Of a stretch of 64,000 bases of DNA, positions 49,360 through 58,363 are shown in pieces. The notes under the pieces were generated by a model, which did not search any database, had not been told where the DNA came from, and saw nothing but the letters and a program-made list of their open reading frames with translations. Source of the stretch: Actinomadura syzygii (lineage in GTDB: Bacteria; Actinomycetota; Actinomycetes; Streptosporangiales; Streptosporangiaceae). A program made the translations under genes and the position numbers. Each line of letters opens with the position of its first letter. Position 1 is the first letter of the stretch. The stretch spans positions 62,001 to 126,000 of the forward strand of contig NZ_VSFF01000017.1 in assembly GCF_008085905.1 (NCBI RefSeq), in the 5' to 3' direction.

Positions 49360-50130
49360 TCAACCTGCGGGGCGGTCCAGCTCCTCGGCGAGGACGGCCT
49401 GCAGCCGCACCGCCACCTCGGTCAGCCGCCCCTTCGGGAAGCGGTCCTTGGGCGCGGTCACGCTGACCCCCGCGGACGGGACGCCCCGCCCGAGGAACAC
49501 CGGGACGGCCGCGCACCGCACGCCCTCCTCGTTCTCCTCCAGGTCGAGGGCGTAGCCGCGCTCGCGGATCGCGGCCATCTCCTCGGCCAGCCGGGCCGGG
49601 GACGTGATCGTGTTGCGGGTGACGGCGCGCAGGTCCTGGGTGGAGGCCCACAGCTTGATCGCCTCGTCGGTGGGGTAGGTCCAGGCGAGCAGCGCCTTGC
49701 CGACGCCGGTGCAGTGCGCGGGGTTCCGCCCGCCGATGACCGAGGTCATCGTGATGGGGTGGATGGCCTCGACCTTGTCGACGTAGACGATCTCGGGGCC
49801 GTCCAGGACGGCCATGTGCGTGGTCTCGTTCAGCTCCTCGCGCAGCCGCAGCAGCACCGGATGGACGAGCGAGCGCAGGTCGATCCGGTCGTAGAAGCGG
49901 AAGGCCGCGGCGAGCAGCTCCGAGCCGAGGAAGTACGGGCCGTTCGGCTCCGGCTGCGAGGCGAAGCCGCGGTGCCGGAGCGCGCCGAGGAGCCGGTGCA
50001 GGGAGCTGCGCGGGATGCCGGAGCGGACGGCGAGGTCCTCCAGGGTCACGCCGCGCCCGCTCTCGGAGAGCAACTGAATGATGCGCAGCGCCCGGTCGAC
50101 GCTGGCGACCGGCGACTCTTTGGTGCTCAT
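49360..50130 (-). CDS. IclR-family regulator of the carbohydrate locus
   Basis: 256 residues from ATG 50130 with GAGGGG upstream. N-terminal winged HTH SVDRALRIIQLLSESGRGVTLEDLAVRSGIPRSSLHRLLGALRHRGF. The effector domain includes GSELLAAAFRFYDRIDLRSLVHPVLLRLREELNETTHMAVLDG and HCTGVGKALLAW, and ends RLQAVLAEEL. IclR proteins bind small acids or sugars and act at short palindromes. Three near-identical paired palindromes occur in the window, each at a promoter of this locus (49314, 50148, 58284). One of them is in its own divergent promoter with the Zn-alcohol dehydrogenase, so autoregulation is likely. Confidence 0.93.
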   Translation of the reverse strand: MSTKESPVASVDRALRIIQLLSESGRGVTLEDLAVRSGIPRSSLHRLLGALRHRGFASQPEPNGPYFLGSELLAAAFRFYDRIDLRSLVHPVLLRLREELNETTHMAVLDGPEIVYVDKVEAIHPITMTSVIGGRNPAHCTGVGKALLAWTYPTDEAIKLWASTQDLRAVTRNTITSPARLAEEMAAIRERGYALDLEENEEGVRCAAVPVFLGRGVPSAGVSVTAPKDRFPKGRLTEVAVRLQAVLAEELDRPAG

Positions 50131-50147
50131 ACGCCCCTCTTCCGGAT

Positions 50148-50182
50148 TTCCATGATACGGAATGATAGCCCACAATACGGAT
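50148..50182. promoter_or_regulatory. Paired IclR-type operator 2, divergent iclR / adh promoter
   Basis: TTCCATGATACGGAA (50148-50162), spacer TGATA, then GCCCACAATACGGAT (50168-50182). Centre is 18-52 bp from the IclR start and 23-57 bp from the alcohol-dehydrogenase start. Confidence 0.75.
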
Positions 50183-50204
50183 GCCCTGCTACATTCGCCG
50201 CGTG

Positions 50205-51140
50205 ATGAAGGCACTCGTATTCACCGCACCGAGTGTGGTGGAACTCCAGGACATCGACGAGCCGTCCGTGCGATCCGGGGAGACCCTCGTCGCGGTGGCC
50301 GCCGCCGGGATCTGCGGGAGCGAGCTGCACGGCGTCCGGACACCCGGGTTCCGCACGCCGCCGCTCGTGATGGGACACGAGTTCGCCGGCACCCTGCCGG
50401 ACGGCCGGCGCGTCGTCGTGAACCCGATCCTCTCCTGCGGAGTCTGCGACCTCTGCGGGCGTGGGCAGCGCCAGCTCTGCCGCGAGCGGGCGCTGATCGG
50501 CGTGCACCGGCCCGGCGGGTTCGCCGAGCGGGTCGCCGTGCCGGCGTCGGCCGTCCACCAGCTGCCGGACGGCATGCCGTGGACGGCCGCCGGCCTGATC
50601 GAGCCGATCGCCTACGCCCTGCACAGCTGGAACGTCGCCGGGGGCCCGGACGGCGCGCGGATCGGCGTGATCGGCTGCGGCACGATCGGGCTGCTCTGCG
50701 TGCAGCTCGCGCGGCTGCGCGGCGCCGCGTCGGTCGTCGCGGCGGACGTGTCGCCGCGGCGGGCGGCGATCGCGGCCCGGCTCGGCGCGGACGCCGCTGG
50801 CCCCGCGCTGACCGGCGAGTTCGACGTCGTCTTCGACGCGGTCGGCCTCCCGGCGACGCGGGCCGACGCGCTGGCCCGGCTGCGTCCCGGCGGGATCGCG
50901 GTCGCGCTCGGGCTGGCGAGCGCCGACCCCGGCTTCGACGCGGCCGACCTCGTCCGGGCGGAGAAGCGGCTGCTCGGCTCGTTCGGCTACACCGCCGCCG
51001 AGTTCGCCGCCGCCACGGACATCGCCGCCGAATGCGACCTGAGCTGGGTGGACACGTTCCCCCTCGCGGACGGGGCGCGCGTCTTCACCGAGCTGATGAA
51101 CGGCGGTACGGAGCCCGTCAAGGCGCTCCTCACCCCCTGA
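50205..51140 (+). CDS. Zinc-dependent medium-chain alcohol/polyol dehydrogenase
   Basis: 311 residues from ATG 50205; an upstream in-frame ATG at 50181 would run into the operator. Catalytic zinc site: CGSELHG (Cys near 38) with GHEFAGTLPDG. Structural zinc site CGVCDLCGRGQRQLC (near 79-93). NAD(P) motif IGVIGCGTIGLLCVQLARL (near 151). Similar to sorbitol/galactitol/threonine-dehydrogenase-like enzymes oxidising a sugar or polyol hydroxyl. Slightly shorter than usual (about 340). First gene of a five-gene plus-strand operon under the IclR operator. Confidence 0.9.
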   Translation: MKALVFTAPSVVELQDIDEPSVRSGETLVAVAAAGICGSELHGVRTPGFRTPPLVMGHEFAGTLPDGRRVVVNPILSCGVCDLCGRGQRQLCRERALIGVHRPGGFAERVAVPASAVHQLPDGMPWTAAGLIEPIAYALHSWNVAGGPDGARIGVIGCGTIGLLCVQLARLRGAASVVAADVSPRRAAIAARLGADAAGPALTGEFDVVFDAVGLPATRADALARLRPGGIAVALGLASADPGFDAADLVRAEKRLLGSFGYTAAEFAAATDIAAECDLSWVDTFPLADGARVFTELMNGGTEPVKALLTP

Positions 51141-51171
51141 AGAGGCGAGAGAGGCGAGAAGGGAGACGGTC

Positions 51172-52020
51172 ATGAACGTCAGCGCGGGTTTCCGGGAGCT
51201 GTCCGTGCCGTCCGGCATGGTCGGCGTCTGCGCCCTGGGCCAGGCCGGGTTCCTGCTCAAGGGCGCCGACGGGACGGTCGTCGCCGTCGACCCCTACCTG
51301 TCCGACCGGCTGGCCGAGGAGTCGGAGTTCGGCCCGCCGGGACGGTGGGCGCGCAGGTTCCCGCCCCCGTTCCCGCCGGGCGAGCTGGACGCCGACGTCG
51401 TCCTCGTCACGCACGAGCACGCCGACCACTTCGACCCGCACACGCTCGGGCCCGCGCTCGCGCGCACGCGGTTCACGGTGGTCGCGCCGCCCGCCCTGCG
51501 CGACGAGGTCGCCGCGCTCGGCGCGCCCTTCGAGCCCGCGCACGCGGGGCGGCCCCTTGAACTGGGCGGCGTCCGCGTGCATCCGATCCCGGCCGCGCAC
51601 TCCCCCGAGTACACCGGCCCGGACTGCTACGACGTGATGGTCCAGGACGGCGCGCACCGCTTCCTCGGCTACGTCGTCGAGCTCCAGGAGGGCGTGTCGG
51701 TGTACCACGCGGGCGACACCGTCCTGCATCCGGAGATCGACCGGGCGCTGGACGGCCTGCGCCCGCGCGTCGCGCTGCTGCCGGTGAACGGCCGCGACCG
51801 GATCCGCGAGGAGCTCGGCATCGTCGGGAACCTGACCGTCCGGGAGGCGGCGCACCTGGCGGCGGCGGCCGACGCGCGCTGGCTCGTCCCGAGCCACCAC
51901 GACCTGTTCGCCGTCAACGCCGAGTCCGTCACCACGTTCGTCGACACGCTCGACCGCCGGTTCCCCGACCAGGAGTACCTCGTGCCGAAGGTCGGCCGGC
52001 CGGTCGTGCTCGGAGTCTGA
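51172..52020 (+). CDS. Metallo-beta-lactamase-fold hydrolase (UlaG-like lactonase?)
   Basis: 282 residues from ATG 51172 with GGGAGACGG upstream. Metal site LVTHEHADHFDPHTLG (HxHxDH near residue 82), then AAHSPEYTG, YHAGDTV and SHHDLF supply the later ligands. The arrangement, including the early LGQAGFLLKGADGTVVAVDPYLSDR, is like L-ascorbate-6-phosphate lactonase UlaG and related sugar lactonases. It sits between a dehydrogenase and an SDR. Those enzymes would create sugar lactones, so ring opening of one is a reasonable guess. Confidence 0.85.
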   Translation: MNVSAGFRELSVPSGMVGVCALGQAGFLLKGADGTVVAVDPYLSDRLAEESEFGPPGRWARRFPPPFPPGELDADVVLVTHEHADHFDPHTLGPALARTRFTVVAPPALRDEVAALGAPFEPAHAGRPLELGGVRVHPIPAAHSPEYTGPDCYDVMVQDGAHRFLGYVVELQEGVSVYHAGDTVLHPEIDRALDGLRPRVALLPVNGRDRIREELGIVGNLTVREAAHLAAAADARWLVPSHHDLFAVNAESVTTFVDTLDRRFPDQEYLVPKVGRPVVLGV

Positions 52021-52083
52021 GAGAGGTCCGTCCATGCACACGTCCACGTCCACCCCGACCGGCGGCCGCGGGAGGTGGCGGCC

Positions 52084-52842
52084 ATGCGCGGGCTGATCGG
52101 CAAGAACGTCCTGATCACGGGCGGCACCAGCGGGATCGGGGAGGCCGCCGCGCAGCGGTTCCTGCAGGAGGGCGCCCGGGTCTTCGTCTGCGGGCTCGAC
52201 CGTGTCGAGGAGGTCGTCGCCGAGCTCGGGGCCCTCGGCGAGATCTCCGGCACGGTCTGCGACGTCTCCCGCGAGGACGACGTCGCGCGCCTGGTCGCCG
52301 AGGCCGACGCGGCGCTCGGCGGGATCGACGTCCTGCTCAACAACGCCGGGACGTCCTGGCGCGAGCCGTTCCTGAAGATCACCCCGGCGCACTGGGACAC
52401 GATCATCGCGGTGAACCTGCGCGGCATGTTCCTCGTCGGGCAGGCGGTCAGCAGGCACATGGTCGAGCGCGGCACCCGCGGCTCGATCGTCAACATGGCC
52501 TCCACGAACGCGCTCGGCGGCGAGGAGGACTACGCGCACTACAACGCGTCCAAGGGCGGGGTCCTCCAGCTCACGCGGACGATGGCGGTCGAGCTCGGCC
52601 GGTACGGCGTCCGCGTCAACGCGGTCTGCCCCGGCTACATCCGCACCCCGCTGAACGCGTCGATCGAGGCGAGCCTCGACCCCGGGTTCGTGGCCGCCTA
52701 CCAGCGCGACCACATCCCGCTCGGCCGCGCCGGGCAGGCCGCGGAGGTCGCGTCCGCCTACGCGTTCCTCGCCTCGGACGAGGCGTCCTTCGTCCACGGA
52801 GCCGAGCTGGTCGTCGACGGCGGCCAGCTCGCGATCATGTAA
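52084..52842 (+). CDS. Short-chain dehydrogenase/reductase
   Basis: 252 residues from ATG 52084 with GGGAGGTGG 6 bases before. Classical SDR: NVLITGGTSGIGEAAAQRF (TGxxxGIG near 12), LLNNAG (NNAG near 86), catalytic Ser in NMASTNALGGEE and YNASKGG (YxxxK near 153), then VCPGYIRTPL. Oxidises or reduces a sugar or small alcohol. Sits 11 bp before the GH4 gene. A 63-bp gap upstream contains an unused in-frame GTG. Confidence 0.94.
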   Translation: MRGLIGKNVLITGGTSGIGEAAAQRFLQEGARVFVCGLDRVEEVVAELGALGEISGTVCDVSREDDVARLVAEADAALGGIDVLLNNAGTSWREPFLKITPAHWDTIIAVNLRGMFLVGQAVSRHMVERGTRGSIVNMASTNALGGEEDYAHYNASKGGVLQLTRTMAVELGRYGVRVNAVCPGYIRTPLNASIEASLDPGFVAAYQRDHIPLGRAGQAAEVASAYAFLASDEASFVHGAELVVDGGQLAIM

Positions 52843-52853
52843 GGGAAAGAGCA

Positions 52854-54152
52854 GTGGCACGCATCGTCTTCATCGGCGCCGGGAGCGTCGAGTTCACCAA
52901 GAACGTCCTGTCCGACATCCTGACGCTGCCGGGGCTCGGCGGCTCGACGCTCGTCCTGCACGACATCGACGCCGACCGGCTCGCTACGGCCGAGGCGATG
53001 GCGCACCGCATGGTCGCCCAGCGCGGGCTGCCCGCCAAGGTCGAGGCGCACGCTAACCGGCGCGCCGCGGTCGCGGGCGCGGACTACGTGATCAACGAGA
53101 TCGCGGTCGGCGGTTTCGCCGCGACCCGGATCGACTTCGAGGTCCCGGCCAGGCACGGGCTGCGCCAGACGATCGCCGACACGCTCGGCATCGGCGGGAT
53201 CTTCCGCGCGCTGCGCACGATCCCGGTCATGACGGCGCTCGGCGACGACCTCGCCGAGCTGGCCCCGGACGCCCTGCTGCTCAACTACACCAACCCGATG
53301 ACGATGATCCCGAGGGCGGTGTGGGAGGGGACGTCCTTCCGCAACGTCGTCGGCATCTGCCATTCGGTGCGCGACACGCAGGCGCGGCTCGCGGAGCTGG
53401 TCGGCGTCCCCGTGGACGAGACGGCGTTCGTCACCGCCGGAGTCAACCACCAGGCGTTCGTGCTGAGATTCGAGCACGAGGGACGCGACATGTACCCGCG
53501 CCTGGCCGAGGTGGTCGCGGCGGATCCGAAGCTGCGGAACACGGTCCGGGCCGAGGTGTTCACCCGGTTCGGCCACTTCCCGACCGAGTCGAGCGTGCAC
53601 GGCTCGGAGTACCTGCCGTGGTTCCTGCGGCACGACGACCAGGTGGAGAAGTTCGGCATCCACGTCGGCGCCTACCTGGAGTGGTCGGAGGAGAACCTCG
53701 CGTCCTACGAGGAGACGCGCCGCAAGCTCGCGGCGGGCGAGGACGTCGAGATCGAGCCGATGTCGGAGCTGGCCTCGGAGATCATCCACTCGATCGAGAC
53801 GGGCGAGCGGCGGATCGTGCACGGCAACGTGCGCAACGACGGGTTGATCACTAACCTGCCGTCGGACGCGTGCGTGGAGGTGCCGTGCGTGGTGGACCGG
53901 GCGGGCGTACAGCCGACGCGGATCGGCGCCGTGCCGCCGCAGCTCGCCGCGCTGAACCGGACGTTCCTGAACGTGGGCGAGCTGACCGTCCGGGCAGCGC
54001 TGGAGGGCAGCCGCGAGCACGTGTACCACGCGGCGATGCTCGACCCGAACGCCGCCGCGACCCTGACCCTCGCCCAGATCCACGACCTGGTCGACGACAT
54101 GATCGAGGCGCACGGCGACGCGCTCCCCGACGGCATCCGCCGCGCGCGCTGA
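52854..54152 (+). CDS. GH4-family glycosidase (alpha-galactosidase MelA-like)
   Basis: 432 residues from GTG 52854 (GGGAAAGAG upstream). NAD-binding N-terminus RIVFIGAGSVEFTKNVLSDIL, then YVINEIAVGG, LLLNYTNPM, and the GH4 metal site VVGICHSVRDT (Cys-His near 172) and VTAGVNHQAFVL (second His near 202). GH4 enzymes use NAD and Mn2+ and cleave alpha- or beta-glycosides through a 3-keto intermediate. The CHS motif and size agree with alpha-galactosidase/alpha-glucuronidase relatives. Cytosolic hydrolysis of the imported glycoside is the likely role, feeding the dehydrogenases of this operon. Confidence 0.92.
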   Translation: MARIVFIGAGSVEFTKNVLSDILTLPGLGGSTLVLHDIDADRLATAEAMAHRMVAQRGLPAKVEAHANRRAAVAGADYVINEIAVGGFAATRIDFEVPARHGLRQTIADTLGIGGIFRALRTIPVMTALGDDLAELAPDALLLNYTNPMTMIPRAVWEGTSFRNVVGICHSVRDTQARLAELVGVPVDETAFVTAGVNHQAFVLRFEHEGRDMYPRLAEVVAADPKLRNTVRAEVFTRFGHFPTESSVHGSEYLPWFLRHDDQVEKFGIHVGAYLEWSEENLASYEETRRKLAAGEDVEIEPMSELASEIIHSIETGERRIVHGNVRNDGLITNLPSDACVEVPCVVDRAGVQPTRIGAVPPQLAALNRTFLNVGELTVRAALEGSREHVYHAAMLDPNAAATLTLAQIHDLVDDMIEAHGDALPDGIRRAR

Positions 54153-54162
54153 GGAGACTCCG

Positions 54163-55188
54163 ATGAAGCTGACCGAATACCGGCCGCGGCCGCGGCTGCG
54201 CGTGCCGGAGACGTCGGTGCCGCGCGCCGCCGTCCCGGCGATCGACGCGCACAACCATCTCGGCCGCTGGCTGACCGGCAACTGGGCCGTCCAGGACGTG
54301 GGCGCGTTACTCGCCCTCATGGACTCGTGCAACGTCCGGACGATCGTGAACCTGGACGGCCGCTGGGGCGACGAGCTGGAGGCCAACCTCGACCGCTACG
54401 ACCGCGCCCATCCCGGCCGCTTCTACACCTACTGCCACGTCGACTGGGACGACATCGGCCGCGAGGGCGCCCTCGCCGACAGCCTGCGGCGCTCCGTCGC
54501 CGCGGGCGCCCGCGGCCTGAAGGTGTGGAAGGACCTGGGCCTGCACATCCGGGACTCCGCCGGGCAGCTCGTCCTGCCCGACGACCCGCGCCTCGCCGAG
54601 TTGTGGGAGACGGCCGCCGAGCTGCGGATCCCCGTCGCGATCCACACCGCCGACCCGATCGCGTTCTTCGACCCCGTCGACGAGCGCAACGAGCGGTACG
54701 AGCAGCTCCTCGCGCACCCCGACTGGTCGTTCTCCGACCCGGGCCGGTTCCCGCGCTTCGACCGGCTGATGGACGCCCTGGAGGACCTCGTCGCCGCGCA
54801 CCCGCGGACGGTGTTCGTCGCCGTCCACGCGGGCTGCCAGGCCGAGGACCTCGGCCGCGTCGCCCGGATGCTGGCCGCCTACCCGAACCTGCACATCGAC
54901 ATCGCCGCGCGGATCGCCGAGCTCGGCCGGCAGCCGCGCGCGACGCTCGACCTGATCACCCGCTTCCCCGGCCGCGTCCTGTTCGGCACGGACGAGTTCC
55001 CGCCGAACCGCGCGACCTACACGACGCACTTCCGCTTCCTGGAGACAAAGGACGAGTACTTCCCGCACTCGGCGGAGGACCCGCCGCTGATGGGCCGGTG
55101 GCACATCAGCGGCCTCGGGCTCTCCGCGAACGTCCTGTCCTGCGTCTACGCGGACAACGCCGCCCGCCTGCTCGGCCTGTGCCCCTGA
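54163..55188 (+). CDS. Amidohydrolase_2-family metal-dependent hydrolase/decarboxylase
   Basis: 341 residues from ATG 54163 with GAGGAGAC upstream. Metal motif IDAHNHLGRW (HxH near 31), then WKDLGLHIRD, PVAIHTADPIAFFDP (His near 163), VAVHAGC and FGTDEFPPNR (Asp near 286). This superfamily branch includes 2-pyrone-4,6-dicarboxylate hydrolases and other lactone/decarboxylase enzymes. It is the last gene of the operon and converges on the permease gene with 4 bp between stops. The catabolic substrate, probably an oxidised sugar derivative, is inferred from context. Confidence 0.9.
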   Translation: MKLTEYRPRPRLRVPETSVPRAAVPAIDAHNHLGRWLTGNWAVQDVGALLALMDSCNVRTIVNLDGRWGDELEANLDRYDRAHPGRFYTYCHVDWDDIGREGALADSLRRSVAAGARGLKVWKDLGLHIRDSAGQLVLPDDPRLAELWETAAELRIPVAIHTADPIAFFDPVDERNERYEQLLAHPDWSFSDPGRFPRFDRLMDALEDLVAAHPRTVFVAVHAGCQAEDLGRVARMLAAYPNLHIDIAARIAELGRQPRATLDLITRFPGRVLFGTDEFPPNRATYTTHFRFLETKDEYFPHSAEDPPLMGRWHISGLGLSANVLSCVYADNAARLLGLCP

Positions 55189-55192
55189 CCCG

Positions 55193-56050
55193 TCATCCCT
55201 TCACGGCTCCCGCCAGGGCCTGCACGAACCGCCGCTGCCCGATCAGGAACACCACGAGGACCGGGACGGTCGTCAGCACCGTCCCGGCCATGATCTGCGG
55301 CCAGTCCGCGCGGTGCTGCCCCTGGAACGTGGCGAGCCCCGCCTGCACCGTGTAGTTCTCCTGGGACGAGATCGCCACCATCGGCCAGAACAGATCGTTC
55401 CAGGCGTAGATGAACGTGATGACGGCGAGCGCCGCGAGCGCGGGCCGCGCCACCGGCAGGACGACGCGGAAGAACACCCCGAACCGGGAGCAGCCGTCGA
55501 TCCGCGCCGCCTCCTCCAGCTCGCGCGGGAAGTTCTGGAAGAACGACGTCATCAGGTAGACGCCGAGCGCGGACGCGAGCTGCGGCGCGATCAGCGCGCC
55601 CAGCGTGTTGATCAGATGCAGCTTGTTGAAGATCAGGAACGTCGGGATCACGGTGAGCTGGAACGGGATCAGCGTCGTCGCGATCACCAGCACCAGCGCG
55701 ACCTTCCGCCCGGTGAACCGCAGCCGCGCGAACGCGTAGCCCGCCATGCTGCACAGCACCATCTGCGACAGGACGATCACCCCGGCCACGATCACGCTGT
55801 TGAGGAACCAGCGCGGGAACTGCGAGTCGGTCAGCAGCCCCCGGTATCCGGCGAGGTCGATCCCCAGCGGGATGAGCGGCGGCGGGAACCGGTTGAGCTC
55901 CGCCCGCGTCATGACCGACGCGCCGAGCATGTAGACGAACGGCACCACCATCAGCAGCGACAGCGGCAGCAGCACGAGGTGCCGCGCGCTGGGCAGCCGC
56001 CCGGTCAGACGGAGGCTCGGCCGGAGGCGGGAGAGCGGCGCGGTCGTCAT
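55193..56050 (-). CDS. Carbohydrate ABC transporter permease (MalG-like)
   Basis: 285 residues; ATG 56050 overlaps the stop of the other permease (ATGA). Six hydrophobic segments; the EAA loop is EEAARIDGCSRFGVFFRVVLP (near 188), which contacts the ATPase. The membrane inner component imports an oligosaccharide or sugar together with the permease and lipoprotein upstream. No ATP-binding gene lies in the cluster; actinobacteria often use one shared MsiK-type ATPase encoded elsewhere. Confidence 0.95.
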   Translation of the reverse strand: MTTAPLSRLRPSLRLTGRLPSARHLVLLPLSLLMVVPFVYMLGASVMTRAELNRFPPPLIPLGIDLAGYRGLLTDSQFPRWFLNSVIVAGVIVLSQMVLCSMAGYAFARLRFTGRKVALVLVIATTLIPFQLTVIPTFLIFNKLHLINTLGALIAPQLASALGVYLMTSFFQNFPRELEEAARIDGCSRFGVFFRVVLPVARPALAALAVITFIYAWNDLFWPMVAISSQENYTVQAGLATFQGQHRADWPQIMAGTVLTTVPVLVVFLIGQRRFVQALAGAVKG

Positions 56051-56988
56051 AGCAGGAACCCCTTCTTGCGGCCGAACACCATGCCGACGACGATCGCGAG
56101 CAGGCTCCCCGCGAACAGCGCGTACGCGACGGCGGCGCCGTACCCGGCGGTGAAGAACTCGAAGGCCAGCTGCCAGACGTAGTAGACGATCGTGATCGTC
56201 GAGTTGACGGGCCCGCCCTTGGTGGAGGTGAACAGCAGGTCGAAGAACTGGAGGCAGTCGATCAGCCCCCAGACGGCGAGGAACAGCGAGATCGGCCGGA
56301 CGGACGGGACGATGATGTGCCGGAACGTCCGCCATGCCCCCGCGCCGTCGATGGCGGCTGCCTCCAGCACCTCCTTCGGGATGTCCTGCAGCGCGGCGAG
56401 GTAGATCACCACGTTGAAGCCGAACTGCGTCCAGATGAAGATCCCGCTGATCACGATGAGGGCCTGGGACGGGTCGTCCAGGAACCCCTGCGCGGGCAGC
56501 CCGGCGCGGGTGATCAGCCCGTTGACGATGCCGAAGTCCTTGTCGAACACGAACGCCATCAGCAGGCCCTCGGCGGCGGCCGAGGCGACGAACGGGACGA
56601 GGAAGCACGCCCGGTAGAAGCCGATCCCCCGGATCGGCTTGTTCAGCAGCAGCGCGACCCCGAGCCCGAGCAGCAGCGACACCGGGATGTAGATGCCGGT
56701 CAGCTCCAGCGTGTTGCGGATCGCCTTCCAGAACACGGGGTCGTCGGCGAGCGTCCGGTAGTTGGCGAAGCCGACGCCCTGCCCCTCGCTGACGAGGTCG
56801 GAGTCGGTGAGCGACAGCCGGAACGCCCAGCCCATCGGCAGCAGCGAGAAGCCCAGCACGAGCAGCGTGGACGGCGCGGCGAACGACCATCCGGCGGCCT
56901 GGTCGCCGAGCCTGCGCCTGCTCCTGCGCTCCGGACGGGGCGGGGCCGCCCGCCGGTCGTCCTTCTTCGTCGTGACCGCCGTGCTCAT
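56047..56988 (-). CDS. Carbohydrate ABC transporter permease (MalF-like)
   Basis: 313 residues; ATG 56988 overlaps the stop of the binding-lipoprotein gene (ATGA). The Arg-rich N-terminus (RRAAPPRPERRSRRRL) is cytosolic; about six membrane helices follow. EAA loop EAAAIDGAGAWRTFRHIIVP near 210. Forms the heterodimeric channel with the downstream permease. Confidence 0.95.
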   Translation of the reverse strand: MSTAVTTKKDDRRAAPPRPERRSRRRLGDQAAGWSFAAPSTLLVLGFSLLPMGWAFRLSLTDSDLVSEGQGVGFANYRTLADDPVFWKAIRNTLELTGIYIPVSLLLGLGVALLLNKPIRGIGFYRACFLVPFVASAAAEGLLMAFVFDKDFGIVNGLITRAGLPAQGFLDDPSQALIVISGIFIWTQFGFNVVIYLAALQDIPKEVLEAAAIDGAGAWRTFRHIIVPSVRPISLFLAVWGLIDCLQFFDLLFTSTKGGPVNSTITIVYYVWQLAFEFFTAGYGAAVAYALFAGSLLAIVVGMVFGRKKGFLL

Positions 56989-58265
56989 TGGCCGGGCACC
57001 GCGAGCAGCGCGTCGGACTTGCGGGCCGCGTCGTCGAGGGCGCTCTTCGGGTCCGACCGGCCGAGCAGCACCGCGGCGATCGCGGTCGCGACGAACGACG
57101 ACACCCGCGGGTACTTGGAGTTCACCGGCCTGATCTGCTTGGCGTTCGCGAGGTTGTCGGTGACGACCTCGATGCCCGGGAACTTCTTCACGAAGTCCTG
57201 GTAGCCGGGGAGCTTGGTGATCGACTGGCGGGTCGGCAGCGACCCGGTGTCCTTCATCCAGACGAGTTGCTGCTCCGGCCGCGTCAGCCAGGTGAGGAAC
57301 TCGACCGCCGCCTTGACGCGCCGCTTCCCGTGGTCGAAGACGGCCCAGTTGTCGGGCCCGGAGACGGTCTGGTGGTCGCCGTTCGTCCCGGGCAGCGGCG
57401 CGATCCCGTAGTCGATCTTCGCGGTCTGGACGTCCGGCAGCACCCACGGGCCGGACAGGAACAGCCCGAGCCGTCCCGACTCGAACAGCTTCTGGCCCTT
57501 CTCGGCCGGGCTGGAGTCGATGTAGATGGACTTGTCCTGCGTCGCCATCTGCTGGAGGAACGTGAGCGCCTCCACCCCGGGCTGCGCGTTGAACGCGGCC
57601 TTCTTGCCGTCCTCCGACAGGATCGCTCCACCGCGCTGCCAGACGAGCGGCCACAGCGTCCAGGTGGTCTCCTCGCCGCCGCTGACCGCCCACGTGGTGC
57701 CGTAGTTCTTGTTCTTGGCGTCGGTGAGCTTCTTCGCCATGGCGCGGAAGTCGTCCCAGGTCCAGGTCGGCGCGGGCGGCTTGAGCCCGGCGTCGCGGAG
57801 CATCTTCTTGTTGTAGAGGACCGTCAGGTCGTCGACGACGGCCGGGAACCCGATCACCTTGCCGTTGACGGTCGCGGTCTGCCGGGTGTTGGGCCAGAAG
57901 TCGTCCCACTTCGTGTCCGGGCCGAGGTACTTCTTCAGGTCGGGGACCTTGGGACTGCGCGCGAGCGCGGCGCCCCACGACCCGTACATGTAGGCGATGT
58001 CGGGGTAGGTGCCCGCCGCGAACCCGGCCGTGACCTTGGGCAGCATCGCGTCGGCGGTGGTGCCGCCGGAGTCGGTCTTCACCTTGATCCCCGGATGCGA
58101 GGCGTTGAACGACTGGACGAGCTTCTCGATCGACCGCGCCGCGGCGTCGTCCTGGCCGTGCCAGACCATCAGCTCGACCGGGCCGGAGGAGTCCCCGTCC
58201 CCCGACGATGAGCATGCGGCGACGCCGACCAGCGCCGCGACGAGGACCGGGATGAGCTTGTGCAC
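56985..58265 (-). CDS. Sugar ABC transporter substrate-binding lipoprotein
   Basis: 426 residues from GTG 58265, with GGAGGTG 6 bases upstream; the earlier in-frame Met would overlap the operator. Lipobox LVGVAAC with Cys near residue 17, followed by a Ser/Gly/Asp linker, so lipid-anchored outside the membrane. The SBP family 1 fold is visible in VELMVWHGQDDAAARSIEKLVQSFNASHPGIKV and GLFLSGPWVLPDVQTAKIDYGIAPLPG. Binds a sugar or oligosaccharide for the two permeases. A paired IclR operator lies 19-53 bp upstream, so uptake is in the same regulon as the catabolic genes. Confidence 0.94.
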   Translation of the reverse strand: MHKLIPVLVAALVGVAACSSSGDGDSSGPVELMVWHGQDDAAARSIEKLVQSFNASHPGIKVKTDSGGTTADAMLPKVTAGFAAGTYPDIAYMYGSWGAALARSPKVPDLKKYLGPDTKWDDFWPNTRQTATVNGKVIGFPAVVDDLTVLYNKKMLRDAGLKPPAPTWTWDDFRAMAKKLTDAKNKNYGTTWAVSGGEETTWTLWPLVWQRGGAILSEDGKKAAFNAQPGVEALTFLQQMATQDKSIYIDSSPAEKGQKLFESGRLGLFLSGPWVLPDVQTAKIDYGIAPLPGTNGDHQTVSGPDNWAVFDHGKRRVKAAVEFLTWLTRPEQQLVWMKDTGSLPTRQSITKLPGYQDFVKKFPGIEVVTDNLANAKQIRPVNSKYPRVSSFVATAIAAVLLGRSDPKSALDDAARKSDALLAVPGQ

Positions 58266-58283
58266 CGGAGCACCTCCGCCGAT

Positions 58284-58318
58284 TTCCGTGATACGGAAAG
58301 CTATTCCAGATTGCGGCA
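58284..58318. promoter_or_regulatory. Paired IclR-type operator 3, before the transporter operon
   Basis: TTCCGTGATACGGAA (58284-58298, symmetric except for its central base), spacer AGCTA, then TTCCAGATTGCGGCA (58304-58318). Same 20-bp period as the other two sites. Confidence 0.75.
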
Positions 58319-58363
58319 CAAGCTAGCAGGGGACTTTAAGGCGGGTCAAGGTTGTCAAAAGCC

